Positions 1 to 9,019 of a stretch of 64,000 nucleotides of DNA are shown piece by piece; the stretch's first letter is position 1; every line of letters starts with the position of its first letter. Origin of the DNA: JBCCGI01 sp039029355 (GTDB taxonomy: Bacteria > Planctomycetota > UBA1135 > GCA-002686595); assembly GCA_039029355.1 (NCBI GenBank), contig JBCCGI010000026.1:29586-93585 (forward strand), written 5' to 3'. Below the pieces are notes generated by a model. The model searched no databases. It had not been told where the DNA came from and saw nothing but the letters and a program-made list of their open reading frames with translations. The position numbers were made by a program, and so were the translations under genes.

Positions 1-248
1 TCAACGCGGCCAACATCGATCCCTACGGCGACGTCCGTGACTTCGACCTGGGCCTCGGGGCCAACGAGTTCCTCGGCTCGCTCAGCTCGAGCGACATCAC
101 CTATCTCGGTGACAACACCTGGACCGACGACATGGACAATCTGGACACGGCCCGCTACTTCCAGATTCGCGTGACGTTCGTCGGCAACACGACGACGCTC
201 CTCAACCCGGAGCTGTCGGCGATCGGCGTCGCTTGGCTCATCAACTAG
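1..248 (+). CDS. C-terminal fragment of a large secreted Ig-like/glycine-rich protein (5' end outside window)
   Basis: The reading frame is open from base 3 to the TAG at 246-248, giving about 81 residues; the start lies upstream of the window. The last residues run RYFQIRVTF, then a short loop, then LNPELSAIGVAWLIN. This has the same layout as the extreme C-termini of the next two genes (YRFEVEF...VSLNFLRTPFSF and VRFLVEF...VSMEFLRLPFTF): one beta strand, a short loop and a final hydrophobic strand. I read it as the tail of another member of the same tandem family. Only 26 nt separate its stop from the next start, so the genes are probably co-transcribed. The identity of the missing N-terminal part is inferred. 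Confidence 0.6.
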   Translation, partial: NAANIDPYGDVRDFDLGLGANEFLGSLSSSDITYLGDNTWTDDMDNLDTARYFQIRVTFVGNTTTLLNPELSAIGVAWLIN

Positions 249-274
249 AGACCCGAGACCTTTCGATTCCCCCC

Positions 275-3200
275 ATGTTTGTTCGACCTCGAAAGCAATC
301 CTTCGGGCTCCTCACGGCCCTAGCGCTCTTCGGCGGGCTGACCGCCTCGTGCTCTGGTGGTGGAGGCAGCTCCCCCGGCCAGGGCGGGTTCCAGCTGGTC
401 AACATCTCGGTCGCCCAGGGACAGATCTGGCCGATCAACAAGCGCATCGAGCTGGAGTTCAACGCGGACGTCGACCTGGACTCCGTCATCGCCGGCAGCA
501 CGCTGAACCTGAAGTCGGTCGACGGATCCGGGTCCGCCGCCTTCTATGAAGTCGACTACAGGTTCGACGCGGCGGCGGGCACGGTGGACCGGACCACGCT
601 GGTGATCCAGCCCTTCTGCCCGGTCCAGGGCGACCTCTCCGACGCGGGGCTGGTTCCCGGCGGCGTGGAGTACGAGCTGTTCGTGCCCGGGCAGACGAGC
701 CTGACGCCGAACACGATCACCTCGGTGAACGGGGTGTCGCTGAAGCTGTCGCAGACGCGGGTGTTCTTCACCCCCGACTCGACCGACCCGGCCGCGGTGT
801 TCGACGACACCGAGATCGGGCCGCCCTCCTTCGTCCCGGACGGCACGTACGTGCGCCTGGGCGACGGCAGCGAGCTTCCGTTCGTGTTCACCGGCAGCAG
901 CTACGAGCTGCCGGACATCCTGCCGCTGAACCTCTACAGCGATGCGGAGAGCACGGTCTCGTTCCTCGTCCAGCTCAACCAATCGGTCGACCCGTCGGAC
1001 AGCAACCTGAACGACAGCCGGGTGCGGATCGAGTTCCTGGACGGCTCCGGCACCTGGCAGCCGTTCCAGACTCTGGTCGAGCTGGAGACCAACTGCCCGC
1101 TGGACGCGCCCGGCGCGATCCTGCGCCTGACGCCCAACGGCATCCTGCCGCAGGACACGAGCCTGCGCGTGACGCTGGCGTCCGGCTTCACGGACCTGGT
1201 CGGCGAGACCAACCTCTCCGACCAGACCGACTTCTTCGCGCCGACGCAGATCATCGACTTCACGAGCCTCGCGCCCGCCGACGGCGGCGCGGACGAGGTC
1301 TTCGAGGACTTCATGCTGTCCGGTGACCAGGTCGGTTCGTTCGAGGACATCGACGCGAACTTCGACACGCCCCCCGCGGACTGGGAGGAGGGCACGCTGA
1401 CGGCGGCCTTCGACTTCCAGGGCACGGGCGGCCCCGGCGGCAACTTCGACTGGCACACGCCGCCGATCACGATCAACTTCTCGACCGACTTCACCGAGAT
1501 CACCGGCGGCCCGGACGGCAGCCCGTCGCTCACCATTCCCGTGGTTGGCGGCGTGCTCGACGTCGAGGACCTGTTGATTTCGGCGGGCACGTTCCTGCGC
1601 GTCGCGCCGGGCACGAACCCGCTGACGATCATCGCCACCGGCGACGTGACCATCGAGGGCACGATCGACGTCAGCGGCTTCGACGCCAAGCAGATCGGCA
1701 CGCTGTTCACCGCGTGGCTGCCCGAGCCGGGTGCTTCCGGTCCGGCCGGCGGCGCATCGGGCGGCACCAGCAGCTTCCTGACGAGCTCGTCCACGTCCCG
1801 CGGCGGCTTCGGCGACGGTCCCTTCGGGATCCAGAACGCCGGCGGCAACGGCGGTGAGACCGGCTACGACGGCACCACCGACAAGCAGCGGCGCCGCGGC
1901 GCCGGCGGCGGCGGCGGCCGCTTTGCTCCCGACTTCTCGGCGGAGGAAGGCATGACCGCCGAGATGGGCGGCACCGGCCACCCGCAGGGCAAGGGCGCTG
2001 AGTCCGGCGGCGAGCTTCCCGCGCAGGGCGGTCCCCCCGGCCTGGGCGCGTTCCTCGACGGCGACACGGAGAACGACTTCTGGGGCAAGCGCGGCATCTA
2101 CGATGGCGACGGCAACCTGCAGGAGATCCTCACCGGCGAGCTCGCGAGCCCGTGGGCCGGCTACGGCGGCGGTGCGGGCGGCGACGCCCTCAACAAGGAC
2201 GCCTTCCCGACCATCCCCTTCGGTCCGCCGAACACGACGGACAAGAAGGGCTGCGGCGGCGGCGGCGGCGGCGGCCAGCTGCGCATCATCGCGCTCGGCC
2301 GGATCATCTTCAAAGACGGCGGTCGCATCCTGATCGGCGGCGGCGACGGGGCCACGGGCGAGAACGTCCTCGGCTTCGACCACATCGCTGGTTCGTCGGG
2401 CGGCGGCTCCGGCGGCCACGTGATCCTCGAGTCGGCGACGCAGATCGACTTCACCGACGGCGGCGCCAACCAGGTTCCGCAGGAGTACGTCCAAGCCCGC
2501 GGCGGCGAGGGCGGCATCCCGAAGATCCCCGAGCCCTGGAGCGGTGGCGGCAACGGCGGCCCCGGCGTCGTGCAGCTGCACGTCCCGAACTCCAACCCGG
2601 CGACCGCGATCGGAACGTCCGAGACGGACGACATCCGCATCCCGTTCTTCTCGTCGCTCGACGAGCTCACCAAGCCGACCGGTCAGGTCCTGATCCCGTC
2701 GTTCGGCGCGCGCTCGAAGGGGCGTTCGCGCTGGATCCCGATGGGCGAGGCGGCCCAGGTTCCCGGCGGCGGCGTCGACCCCATCTTCTTCTCCTTCGAT
2801 GGTATCGACTCCGATCCGATGAGCCCGACCGCGGGCCAGGTGCTGGTGACCGGCGACGACGTCGATCCGCTCGCGCCGATCCTCGGGCCCGAGACGCTCG
2901 GGAGCGCGGCGCCCGCGGCCTTCGTCGATGCGGACGGCTTCACGCTGGTGCTGTCGTCGGCTTCGATCGACCCGCTGATGACCGACCCGGGCACGCCCTC
3001 GGCGGACATCTACCTCCGCAACCCGTCGCTGCTGAAGAACTTCCTGCTGCGGCTCGTGGGTCCCTCGTCGTCGGCGGAGTTCGACGTGGCGAGCGCGACC
3101 TACGCCGACGCCGGTGAGGTCCTGCGACTGACGGTGGACACCGCGGGGTCGAGCCTCGAGGCGTTCATCACCGCGGCCGGCGGGCCGGCCAGCGTCGACT

Positions 3201-3502
3201 TCGAGCTGGTGCCGCGCTTCTTCCGGACGCAGACCGGGCTCTTCCGCGACACGATCCCGTCGACGGCCTTCGTGAAGGTCCTCTTCCAGGCGACCGGCAC
3301 CGGCCCCGACGGCCTGCCCGACACCGAGAACCCCGTGGTGGACTGGACGCCGGACATCGGCGAGTTCAACACGGTTCCGGCCGGCGGCCTCGACTTCTAC
3401 CGCTTCGAGGTTGAGTTCAACCTGGACGCGACCGGAGCCGGCCTGACGGTGGACACCGTGCCGGTGTCGCTCAACTTCCTGCGCACGCCCTTCAGCTTCT
3501 AG
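275..3502 (+). CDS. Giant Ig-like/glycine-rich lipoprotein, subfamily A copy 1
   Basis: Predicted 1,075-residue exported lipoprotein. The ATG at 275 puts a basic start (MFVRPRK) and hydrophobic stretch just before TASC-SGGGG, a weak lipobox; a TTG at 233 would give an unlikely longer leader overlapping the previous gene. Residues ~43-140 resemble a bacterial Ig-like domain of the SbsA/Big_5 type (VDRTTLVIQPFCPVQGDLSDAG). About 420-480 holds short beta-helix-like repeats (VTIEGTIDVSGFD). About 485-775 is glycine-rich, with GAGGGGGR, GCGGGGGGGQLRI and GGGSGGHVILES spaced along it. About 905-1075 is a beta-rich C-terminal domain ending in FSF. Two Cys are shared with the next gene (in FCPVQ and NCPLD). 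No enzyme motif is visible. A surface adhesin or matrix protein is an inference. Confidence 0.8.
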   Translation: MFVRPRKQSFGLLTALALFGGLTASCSGGGGSSPGQGGFQLVNISVAQGQIWPINKRIELEFNADVDLDSVIAGSTLNLKSVDGSGSAAFYEVDYRFDAAAGTVDRTTLVIQPFCPVQGDLSDAGLVPGGVEYELFVPGQTSLTPNTITSVNGVSLKLSQTRVFFTPDSTDPAAVFDDTEIGPPSFVPDGTYVRLGDGSELPFVFTGSSYELPDILPLNLYSDAESTVSFLVQLNQSVDPSDSNLNDSRVRIEFLDGSGTWQPFQTLVELETNCPLDAPGAILRLTPNGILPQDTSLRVTLASGFTDLVGETNLSDQTDFFAPTQIIDFTSLAPADGGADEVFEDFMLSGDQVGSFEDIDANFDTPPADWEEGTLTAAFDFQGTGGPGGNFDWHTPPITINFSTDFTEITGGPDGSPSLTIPVVGGVLDVEDLLISAGTFLRVAPGTNPLTIIATGDVTIEGTIDVSGFDAKQIGTLFTAWLPEPGASGPAGGASGGTSSFLTSSSTSRGGFGDGPFGIQNAGGNGGETGYDGTTDKQRRRGAGGGGGRFAPDFSAEEGMTAEMGGTGHPQGKGAESGGELPAQGGPPGLGAFLDGDTENDFWGKRGIYDGDGNLQEILTGELASPWAGYGGGAGGDALNKDAFPTIPFGPPNTTDKKGCGGGGGGGQLRIIALGRIIFKDGGRILIGGGDGATGENVLGFDHIAGSSGGGSGGHVILESATQIDFTDGGANQVPQEYVQARGGEGGIPKIPEPWSGGGNGGPGVVQLHVPNSNPATAIGTSETDDIRIPFFSSLDELTKPTGQVLIPSFGARSKGRSRWIPMGEAAQVPGGGVDPIFFSFDGIDSDPMSPTAGQVLVTGDDVDPLAPILGPETLGSAAPAAFVDADGFTLVLSSASIDPLMTDPGTPSADIYLRNPSLLKNFLLRLVGPSSSAEFDVASATYADAGEVLRLTVDTAGSSLEAFITAAGGPASVDFELVPRFFRTQTGLFRDTIPSTAFVKVLFQATGTGPDGLPDTENPVVDWTPDIGEFNTVPAGGLDFYRFEVEFNLDATGAGLTVDTVPVSLNFLRTPFSF

Positions 3503-3521
3503 GCGCGAGCGCTTCCGCACG

Positions 3522-3567
3522 AAGCGGCCGTCCGAACCGAGCGGGTTCGGGCGGCCGCTTTGCTTTT
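3522..3567 (+). terminator. Rho-independent terminator after subfamily A copy 1
   Basis: A 17-bp stem (3522-3538 with 3544-3560, one G-U wobble) closes a 5-nt loop and is followed by TGCTTTT. The wobble is a U-G pair only in the plus-strand RNA, matching the direction of the gene upstream. Confidence 0.85.
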
Positions 3568-3642
3568 GGTGACGCTCTCCGCGTGCGTCCCTAGCCGCCT
3601 CCGGTGGGGTTTTGAGCAATGGCCCTCTTGGAGACGGTGCCC

Positions 3643-6600
3643 ATGAGAGACCTGATTTTTCGACGCGGTTGGTTCCTGGCGGCTCCCTTAGGAGTCCTGG
3701 CAGGTTGTTCCGGAGGCGGCGGGAGCTCCCCGCCGCAGGGCGGGTTTCAGCTCCTCTCGATCTCGGTTAGCGAGGGCGAGGTGGTGCCGATCAACACGCC
3801 GATCGAGCTGAACTTCAACGGCGAGGTGGACCTCGACTCGGTCCTGCTCGGCAGCACGATTCAGCTCGTCGCGACGTCCGGAGGCGCGAGCGCCTTCTAC
3901 TCGGTCGGCTACGACTCGGATCCGCTGAGCGGAACGGTCGACCGCACGACGCTTATCGTGCAGCCCTTCTGCCCGGTGCAGGGAGACCTCTCGGACGCGG
4001 GCCTGCAGCCCGGCGGACTCTCCTATGAGCTGCGCGTTCCCGGTACCAGCAGCGGCGCGCTGCAGACGTTGACCTCGGACCTCGGTGCGCCGCTCGAGCT
4101 CACGCAGACGCGCGGCTTCCTGACGCCGACCTCGGTGGCGCCCGCGGATGTGTTCTCCGATCCGGTGCTCGGGCCGGCGGACTTCCTGCCCGAGCTGAGC
4201 TTCGTGCGCCTCGGCAGCGGCGACGAGCTGTCCTTCGTCGACGCCGGCACGTCCTTCGAGCTGGCCGGCGAGTTGCCGCTGAACCTCTACAGCGACGCGT
4301 CGACCGCGGTCGCGTTCCTCGTGCAGCTCAACCAGCCGGTGGATCCGTCCGAGTCCAACCTCGACGACGCCTTCGTGCGGTTGGAGGCCGAGCTCGCGCC
4401 CGGCGGCTGGGAGCCGGTGCCGACGCGCGTCGAGCTCGAGACCAACTGCCCGCTCGACCTGCCGGGAGCGTTGCTGCGCTTGTCCCCCGAAGGCCTGCTG
4501 CCCCAGGGCGTGCGGGTGCGCGTGGTGCTCGCGCCCGGGTTCCGCGACCTGGCGGGCGAGGTCACGGCCTCGGCACAGATCGACCTGCTCGCGCGCACCG
4601 GCACGGTGCTGGTGCCGGGCCTGGAGCCCGAGGAGCTCGCCGCCGACGAGGTCTACGAGGACTTCCTCGGGACCGAGCTGTTCGACGCCGAGGCCGAGTT
4701 CGACACCGCCCTCGCCGAGTGGCAGGGCGGCGCGCTGACCGCCGGCTTCGACTTCGAAGGCACCGGCGGGCCCGGGGGCGACTTCGACTGGCACGTCTCG
4801 ACCGTGCTGAACTTCTCGACCGAGACCGACTCGATCACCGGTGGGCCCGACGGCGTGCCGGCCCAGACGATTCCCGTGGTGGGGGGCGTCATCGACGTCG
4901 ACGACCTCTGGATCCAGCCCGGCGCCACGCTGCGCGTGCAGGGCTCGGAGGCGCTCACGATCCTGACCCGCGGCGAGCTGCGCATCGATGGCACGCTCGA
5001 CCTGTCGGGCTTCAACGCGAAGAACGTCGGGACGCTCTTCACGCCTAACCAGATCGAGGTCGGCGCCGCGGGCGCGGCCGGCGGCGGCAAGGGCGGCGAC
5101 GGCAGCCCGAGCGTGAGCTCCTCTTCGCCCAAGGGCGGCGACGCCGAGGCCGCCTTCGGGCAGCTCGGCGCCGGCGGCCGCGGGGGTGAGACCGGCTTCG
5201 ATGCGGACGCCGTCACCGCGCGCGGCGCCGGCGGGGGCGGGGGGCGCTTCGGGCCCGACGCGCCCGAGGGCTTCGCCCTGATCGCCGAGGCCGGCGCCGA
5301 CGGCAACACCGCCGGCAAGAGCGGCGTGACCGGCGAGCCGTTCCCGATGGGCGGCCAGCCCGGCGCGGGTCCGTTCCTCGACAGCGATCCCGGCAACGAC
5401 TTCTTCGGCCGCCGCGGCGTCTACGACGACGACGGGCAGCTGCTGGAGCTCGTCCCCGGTGAGCTCGCCAACCCCTCGGCGGGCGCCGGCGGCGGCGCGG
5501 GCGGCGACTCGGTCGCCTCGGACACGTTCCCGACCATCCCGTTCGGCCCTCCCTTCATCGACAAGAAGGGCGCCGGCGGCGGCGGGGGCGGCGGTCAGCT
5601 GCGCGTGCGCTCGCTGGGCCGCATCGTGTTCGGGCAGAACGGGCGCATCCTGGCCGAGGGCGGCGAGGGCCGCCAGGGCGAGAGTCTGACCCTGACCACC
5701 GTGGTGGGGGGCAGCTCGGGCGGCGGCTCCGGAGGCCACGTGATCCTCGAGTCGGCGACCGGCATCGACTTCAGCGACGGCGGCGTCAACCTCGCGGCCG
5801 AGTTCATCTCGACCCGTGGCGGCGTCGGCGGGCCGGGCGATGGCGGCGAGCTCCTCAGCGCCGGCGGCCACGGCGGGCCGGGGATCGTCCAGCTGCACGT
5901 GCCCCAGCCCAACCCGCTGGTGGCGCTGGGCACCGACGAGAACGCGTTGATCCGCCTGCCCTCGGACGCCGTCGGGCTGGGCGACGTGACCGCGCCCGCG
6001 GCCAACGTGCTGGTGCCGACCTTCGGCGCGCGCTCCCAGGCGCGCTCGGTGTGGATTCCGCTCGGCGGAGCCTCATACGAGCCCGACGGAGGCTCCGGCG
6101 CGGTCAAGTTCCGCTTCGGAGGCACCGTGGCGGACGACGGCGACCCGGACGCGGGCGAGGTGCTGAGCTCGGGCGGCGTGGTCTCCGAGCTGGACCCGCT
6201 GCTCGGGCCCGAAGCCCTCGGCGCCGCCCCGGCTCCGACGATCGCGAGCGACGGGCGCACGCTCGTGCTAGCGGCGCCCTCGCTGGCGCCGCTCATCGAG
6301 GACGAGCCGGGCGGAGTCCTGACCTCCGACGACCTGTACCTGCGCAACCCGGCGCTCCTGAAGGGCTTCCTGCTGCGCCTGGAGGGCGGTGGCAGCCAGC
6401 AGCGCTTCGACGTCGCGGGCGCGAGCTACGACCCGACGCTCCAGGAGCTGCGCATCACGGTGGACGCGGCCGGGCCCTCGCTGGAGAGCTTCGTCGCCAT
6501 CCACCCCGGGGCGTCCTACACGCTCGTCCCGCGCTTCTTCCGCCTGCGGACCGACGGCATCACCGACTCGGTCTCCGAGGGCGCGCTGGTGCGCGTGCTG

Positions 6601-6819
6601 TTCCAGGCCGCCGGGGTCGACGCCGACGGGGCCCCGGGCGACCCGGTGGTGGACTGGACCGCGGATCCGAGCGTGTTCGGGAGCGTGCCCGCCGAGGATC
6701 TGGCGTTCGTGCGCTTCCTGGTCGAGTTCGACCTCGCGCCGGCGGGGTCGGGCGTGGAGCTCTCGGACGGGGCGCAGGCGGTGTCGATGGAGTTCCTCCG
6801 CCTCCCCTTCACCTTCTGA
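3643..6819 (+). CDS. Giant Ig-like/glycine-rich lipoprotein, subfamily A copy 2
   Basis: Predicted 1,058-residue lipoprotein, alike to copy 1 along its whole length. Two in-frame ATGs exist (3619 and 3643). I chose 3643 because it gives a compact signal peptide, MRDLIFRRGWFLAAPLGV, ending in a clear lipobox LAGC, and a GGAG lies about 10 nt upstream at 3630-3633. Order of parts: SbsA/Big_5-like Ig domain (~39-139), beta-helix-like strands (LRIDGTLDLSGFN), a glycine-rich region (~472-749, with GAGGGGGGGQLRVRS and GGGSGGHVILES), and the C-terminal domain ending LRLPFTF. It sits after the terminator of copy 1 and so has its own transcript or weak read-through. Tandem duplication is evident; the function is unknown, and surface attachment is inferred. 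Confidence 0.8.
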   Translation: MRDLIFRRGWFLAAPLGVLAGCSGGGGSSPPQGGFQLLSISVSEGEVVPINTPIELNFNGEVDLDSVLLGSTIQLVATSGGASAFYSVGYDSDPLSGTVDRTTLIVQPFCPVQGDLSDAGLQPGGLSYELRVPGTSSGALQTLTSDLGAPLELTQTRGFLTPTSVAPADVFSDPVLGPADFLPELSFVRLGSGDELSFVDAGTSFELAGELPLNLYSDASTAVAFLVQLNQPVDPSESNLDDAFVRLEAELAPGGWEPVPTRVELETNCPLDLPGALLRLSPEGLLPQGVRVRVVLAPGFRDLAGEVTASAQIDLLARTGTVLVPGLEPEELAADEVYEDFLGTELFDAEAEFDTALAEWQGGALTAGFDFEGTGGPGGDFDWHVSTVLNFSTETDSITGGPDGVPAQTIPVVGGVIDVDDLWIQPGATLRVQGSEALTILTRGELRIDGTLDLSGFNAKNVGTLFTPNQIEVGAAGAAGGGKGGDGSPSVSSSSPKGGDAEAAFGQLGAGGRGGETGFDADAVTARGAGGGGGRFGPDAPEGFALIAEAGADGNTAGKSGVTGEPFPMGGQPGAGPFLDSDPGNDFFGRRGVYDDDGQLLELVPGELANPSAGAGGGAGGDSVASDTFPTIPFGPPFIDKKGAGGGGGGGQLRVRSLGRIVFGQNGRILAEGGEGRQGESLTLTTVVGGSSGGGSGGHVILESATGIDFSDGGVNLAAEFISTRGGVGGPGDGGELLSAGGHGGPGIVQLHVPQPNPLVALGTDENALIRLPSDAVGLGDVTAPAANVLVPTFGARSQARSVWIPLGGASYEPDGGSGAVKFRFGGTVADDGDPDAGEVLSSGGVVSELDPLLGPEALGAAPAPTIASDGRTLVLAAPSLAPLIEDEPGGVLTSDDLYLRNPALLKGFLLRLEGGGSQQRFDVAGASYDPTLQELRITVDAAGPSLESFVAIHPGASYTLVPRFFRLRTDGITDSVSEGALVRVLFQAAGVDADGAPGDPVVDWTADPSVFGSVPAEDLAFVRFLVEFDLAPAGSGVELSDGAQAVSMEFLRLPFTF

Positions 6820-7180
6820 AGTGGCTGGGTTCGGTGTTGGACCTTCGATTGCGCACTTCTAGGAAGCCGCGTGGCGGGCCCGGGTTGGGTGGGCTCCTCG
6901 GCACCCCCGCCTTCCGGGGGGCCTGCCACGCGGCCCTGGGCGCGCAAGTCATGATGCAGAGGCTGGTTGGGGCCGGCGAACGGGCCGGATTCCACACCTA
7001 ACCCAGCCGGCTTCCTCCGAAGCCCCGGCGGTGCGGGAGAGTCGCGTCCTCCCGCGTCCCCGGCCAGGCACCGCGGCCGCGGGACTCCGGCACCCAGGGA
7101 GGGCGCCCCCGCCGCCGGGGACTTCGGACCTCGCGGCCCCCGGGCTGGGCCGCGGGGGGCCGGGATGCTCCAATGCCGCG
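6820..7180. other. Intergenic region, 361 nt
   Basis: Apart from the long hairpin at 6866-6934 I see no gene, tRNA or convincing promoter. The frame that enters the next gene is open from 7031, but the peptide it would add (Arg/Pro/Gly-rich) looks non-coding and would bury the signal peptide. Confidence 0.5.
6866..6934 (+). terminator. Long hairpin, probable terminator without a U-tract
   Basis: The 16-nt arms (6866-6881 and 6919-6934) pair completely in plus-strand RNA with one G-U wobble. The loop is itself GC-rich and can fold further. No T-run follows, so intrinsic termination is uncertain. Confidence 0.45.
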
Positions 7181-9019
7181 ATGGGGGTGGCGATGGCGCG
7201 CGAGCTGCGGTGGGGCGGGATGGTGCTCGCCCTCGGCCTGTTCGGCTGTGGGCCGCAGCCCCTGACTCCCGAGGTGATGGCGGGGGAGTTCCGCCAGGCC
7301 GGCGAGGAGGGCGTCTACCTCAACGAGACGCTCCAGTTCACCTTCTCGGACGAGCTGGACCGCGCGTCGGTCACGCGCCAGAGCCTGCGCATCCTGGATC
7401 CGCGCGGCCGGCCCGTGCGGGGGGCGACCCGGGTCGAGGGCGACCGGGTCTACTTCGAGCCGGCCCTGCCGCGGTCGCCGGACCTCTCCGACGGGGGCTT
7501 CGTGCCGGGCGCCATGTACACGGTCGAGCTGGTCGGCTTTCCCTTTCCCGACGGGCTGCGCTCGCGCCGCGGCGCGCCGTTGGAGCGCAGTCGCCGCTCG
7601 ACCTTCGTCGCCGTGGCGGGGGCCGAGGACCCCGGCGTGCAGATGTTCGACCTGCCGCTCGCCGACGAGGTGGCGTTGCTCGAGCTCGCGACCCAGCAGA
7701 TCGGCCCGCTCGACCCGATCCTGCTCGAGTGTCCGACGCCGCTCGACCCGCGGACGGTGCGGGCGGAGGCCTTTCAGCTCTCCGAGGGTTTCGAGCTGCA
7801 GGTGCGCCTGGTGCGGAACGACGCGGGCGGGGCGGAGATCGAGCTGCGGCCGCGCGGCGAGTCGCGCGGCACGTTTGCGGCGCTCGAGCCCGGGAGCTGG
7901 TACGCGCTCGTGCTCGTGCGCGACCACGCGCCGCGCACGCTGAGCGGCCTGCCGGTGCAGGCGCGCTGGGAGGAGGCCACGGCCGGCAGCGCCCGCGTCG
8001 AGGTGCGGCGCCCCATGGCGCTGGACCGCCTGCGGGTCGACTTCGACGAGCAGTCCGAGGACCGGGATCCCCAGGCGGGGCGGGCGCTTCCGCAGGCCGA
8101 CCTGCGTTCGAACGAGGCGGTGCCGGGCTTCGACGGCACCGCGGACTGGTCGCGCGGGCGCGTGACCATCCGCTATCCGCGGGCCGCGGGGAGCGGTGCC
8201 GAAGGGCGGGTGGAGCTCGCGGGCGAGGTGGAGCAACGCGACCTGCACGCCGCGCGGCTTACGCTGCCAGCCGGCGCGTCGGCTTCGCTGCCGGCCGAGG
8301 GGCTGGTCGTGCTCCGTAGCCAGGCAGCGCTCGTGATCGACGGCGAGCTGGCGCGGCCGGCTCCCGCGGGCGAGCCGCCGCCGATGGACTTCGCGCCCGG
8401 CGACACGCTGAGCGCGTGGCTCGACTACGCGCGGGCCCAGGACCCGGCCTGGACCGTGCTCGTGGCCGGCGGCGACCTTTGGATCTCGGGCGACCTGCGG
8501 GTGAGCGGGCCGCTGCTGCTCGTCACGGGCGGGCGGCTGCGGATCTCGGGCTCGGTGCGCGCATCGAAGATCTGGAAGCTGGGGCCGGGCAGCGGCACCT
8601 TCGCCGAGCCGATGATCGAGTGGGTGCCTACGGCCGATCGCTGGTCGCTTCCTCCCGAGCGCCGCTTCGTGGTCGACGAGCCCGAGGAGAACCCGTTGGT
8701 CGAGCCCCTGCGCTACGCCGTGCTGAGCGGCAACTTCCGCCCCGCGGACGGCGTCGCGGCCTGGCGTCCGGGGCTCTTCGGCGGCAGCCCGGGGGCCGGC
8801 AAGCTGCGCCTGCGCTGGCTCGGTCAGCGGACGACCGAGGCCGGCATCGTCGAGTTCGGCCCGGTCGACGACGCGATCCTGCTGCCCGGCGCGGACAGCT
8901 TGCGCTTTCGGATCGAGCTGGAGATGCCGGCCGGAGGTGGAGTTTGGGATCCTCCGACGGTGGACTACGTGGAGTTCCGCTGGGACGCCGCGCCGCCCGG
9001 CAACTCCGACTCACGCTAA
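7181..9019 (+). CDS. Ig-like lipoprotein related to the giant lipoproteins, lacking the glycine-rich segment
   Basis: Predicted 612-residue lipoprotein. In-frame ATGs at 7181 and 7193 both give a signal peptide ending in the lipobox LFGC (MARELRWGGMVLALGLFGC from 7193). The N-terminal third resembles an SbsA/Big_5-type Ig domain (LNETLQFTFSDELDRASVT, then LSDGGFVPGAMYTVEL, cf. LSDAGLVPGG in copies 1 and 2). A middle part carries short repeated strands (GGDLWISGDLRVSG, GGRLRISGSVRAS) like those before the glycine-rich block of the giant paralogues, but the block itself is missing. The end (LRFRIELEMP...VDYVEFRW) matches the family C-terminus. The stop overlaps the pilD start as TAATG, so translation is coupled to the prepilin peptidase gene. 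Confidence 0.75.
   Translation: MGVAMARELRWGGMVLALGLFGCGPQPLTPEVMAGEFRQAGEEGVYLNETLQFTFSDELDRASVTRQSLRILDPRGRPVRGATRVEGDRVYFEPALPRSPDLSDGGFVPGAMYTVELVGFPFPDGLRSRRGAPLERSRRSTFVAVAGAEDPGVQMFDLPLADEVALLELATQQIGPLDPILLECPTPLDPRTVRAEAFQLSEGFELQVRLVRNDAGGAEIELRPRGESRGTFAALEPGSWYALVLVRDHAPRTLSGLPVQARWEEATAGSARVEVRRPMALDRLRVDFDEQSEDRDPQAGRALPQADLRSNEAVPGFDGTADWSRGRVTIRYPRAAGSGAEGRVELAGEVEQRDLHAARLTLPAGASASLPAEGLVVLRSQAALVIDGELARPAPAGEPPPMDFAPGDTLSAWLDYARAQDPAWTVLVAGGDLWISGDLRVSGPLLLVTGGRLRISGSVRASKIWKLGPGSGTFAEPMIEWVPTADRWSLPPERRFVVDEPEENPLVEPLRYAVLSGNFRPADGVAAWRPGLFGGSPGAGKLRLRWLGQRTTEAGIVEFGPVDDAILLPGADSLRFRIELEMPAGGGVWDPPTVDYVEFRWDAAPPGNSDSR

Noticed and set aside
1700..2600. Glycine-rich runs as a sequencing artefact or PE-PGRS-type mycobacterial protein.
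   Set aside because: The runs are interrupted by conserved strand motifs (such as GGSGGHVILES) at matching places in five genes, and there is no PE domain or mycobacterial context.
320..3619. A long minus-strand open frame (1,099 codons) opposite the first giant lipoprotein; similar long antisense frames lie opposite most genes.
   Set aside because: High G+C with few stops produces long antisense frames; the translation is Arg/Ala/Val/Gly-rich without domains, while the plus-strand protein has a signal peptide and recognisable domains.
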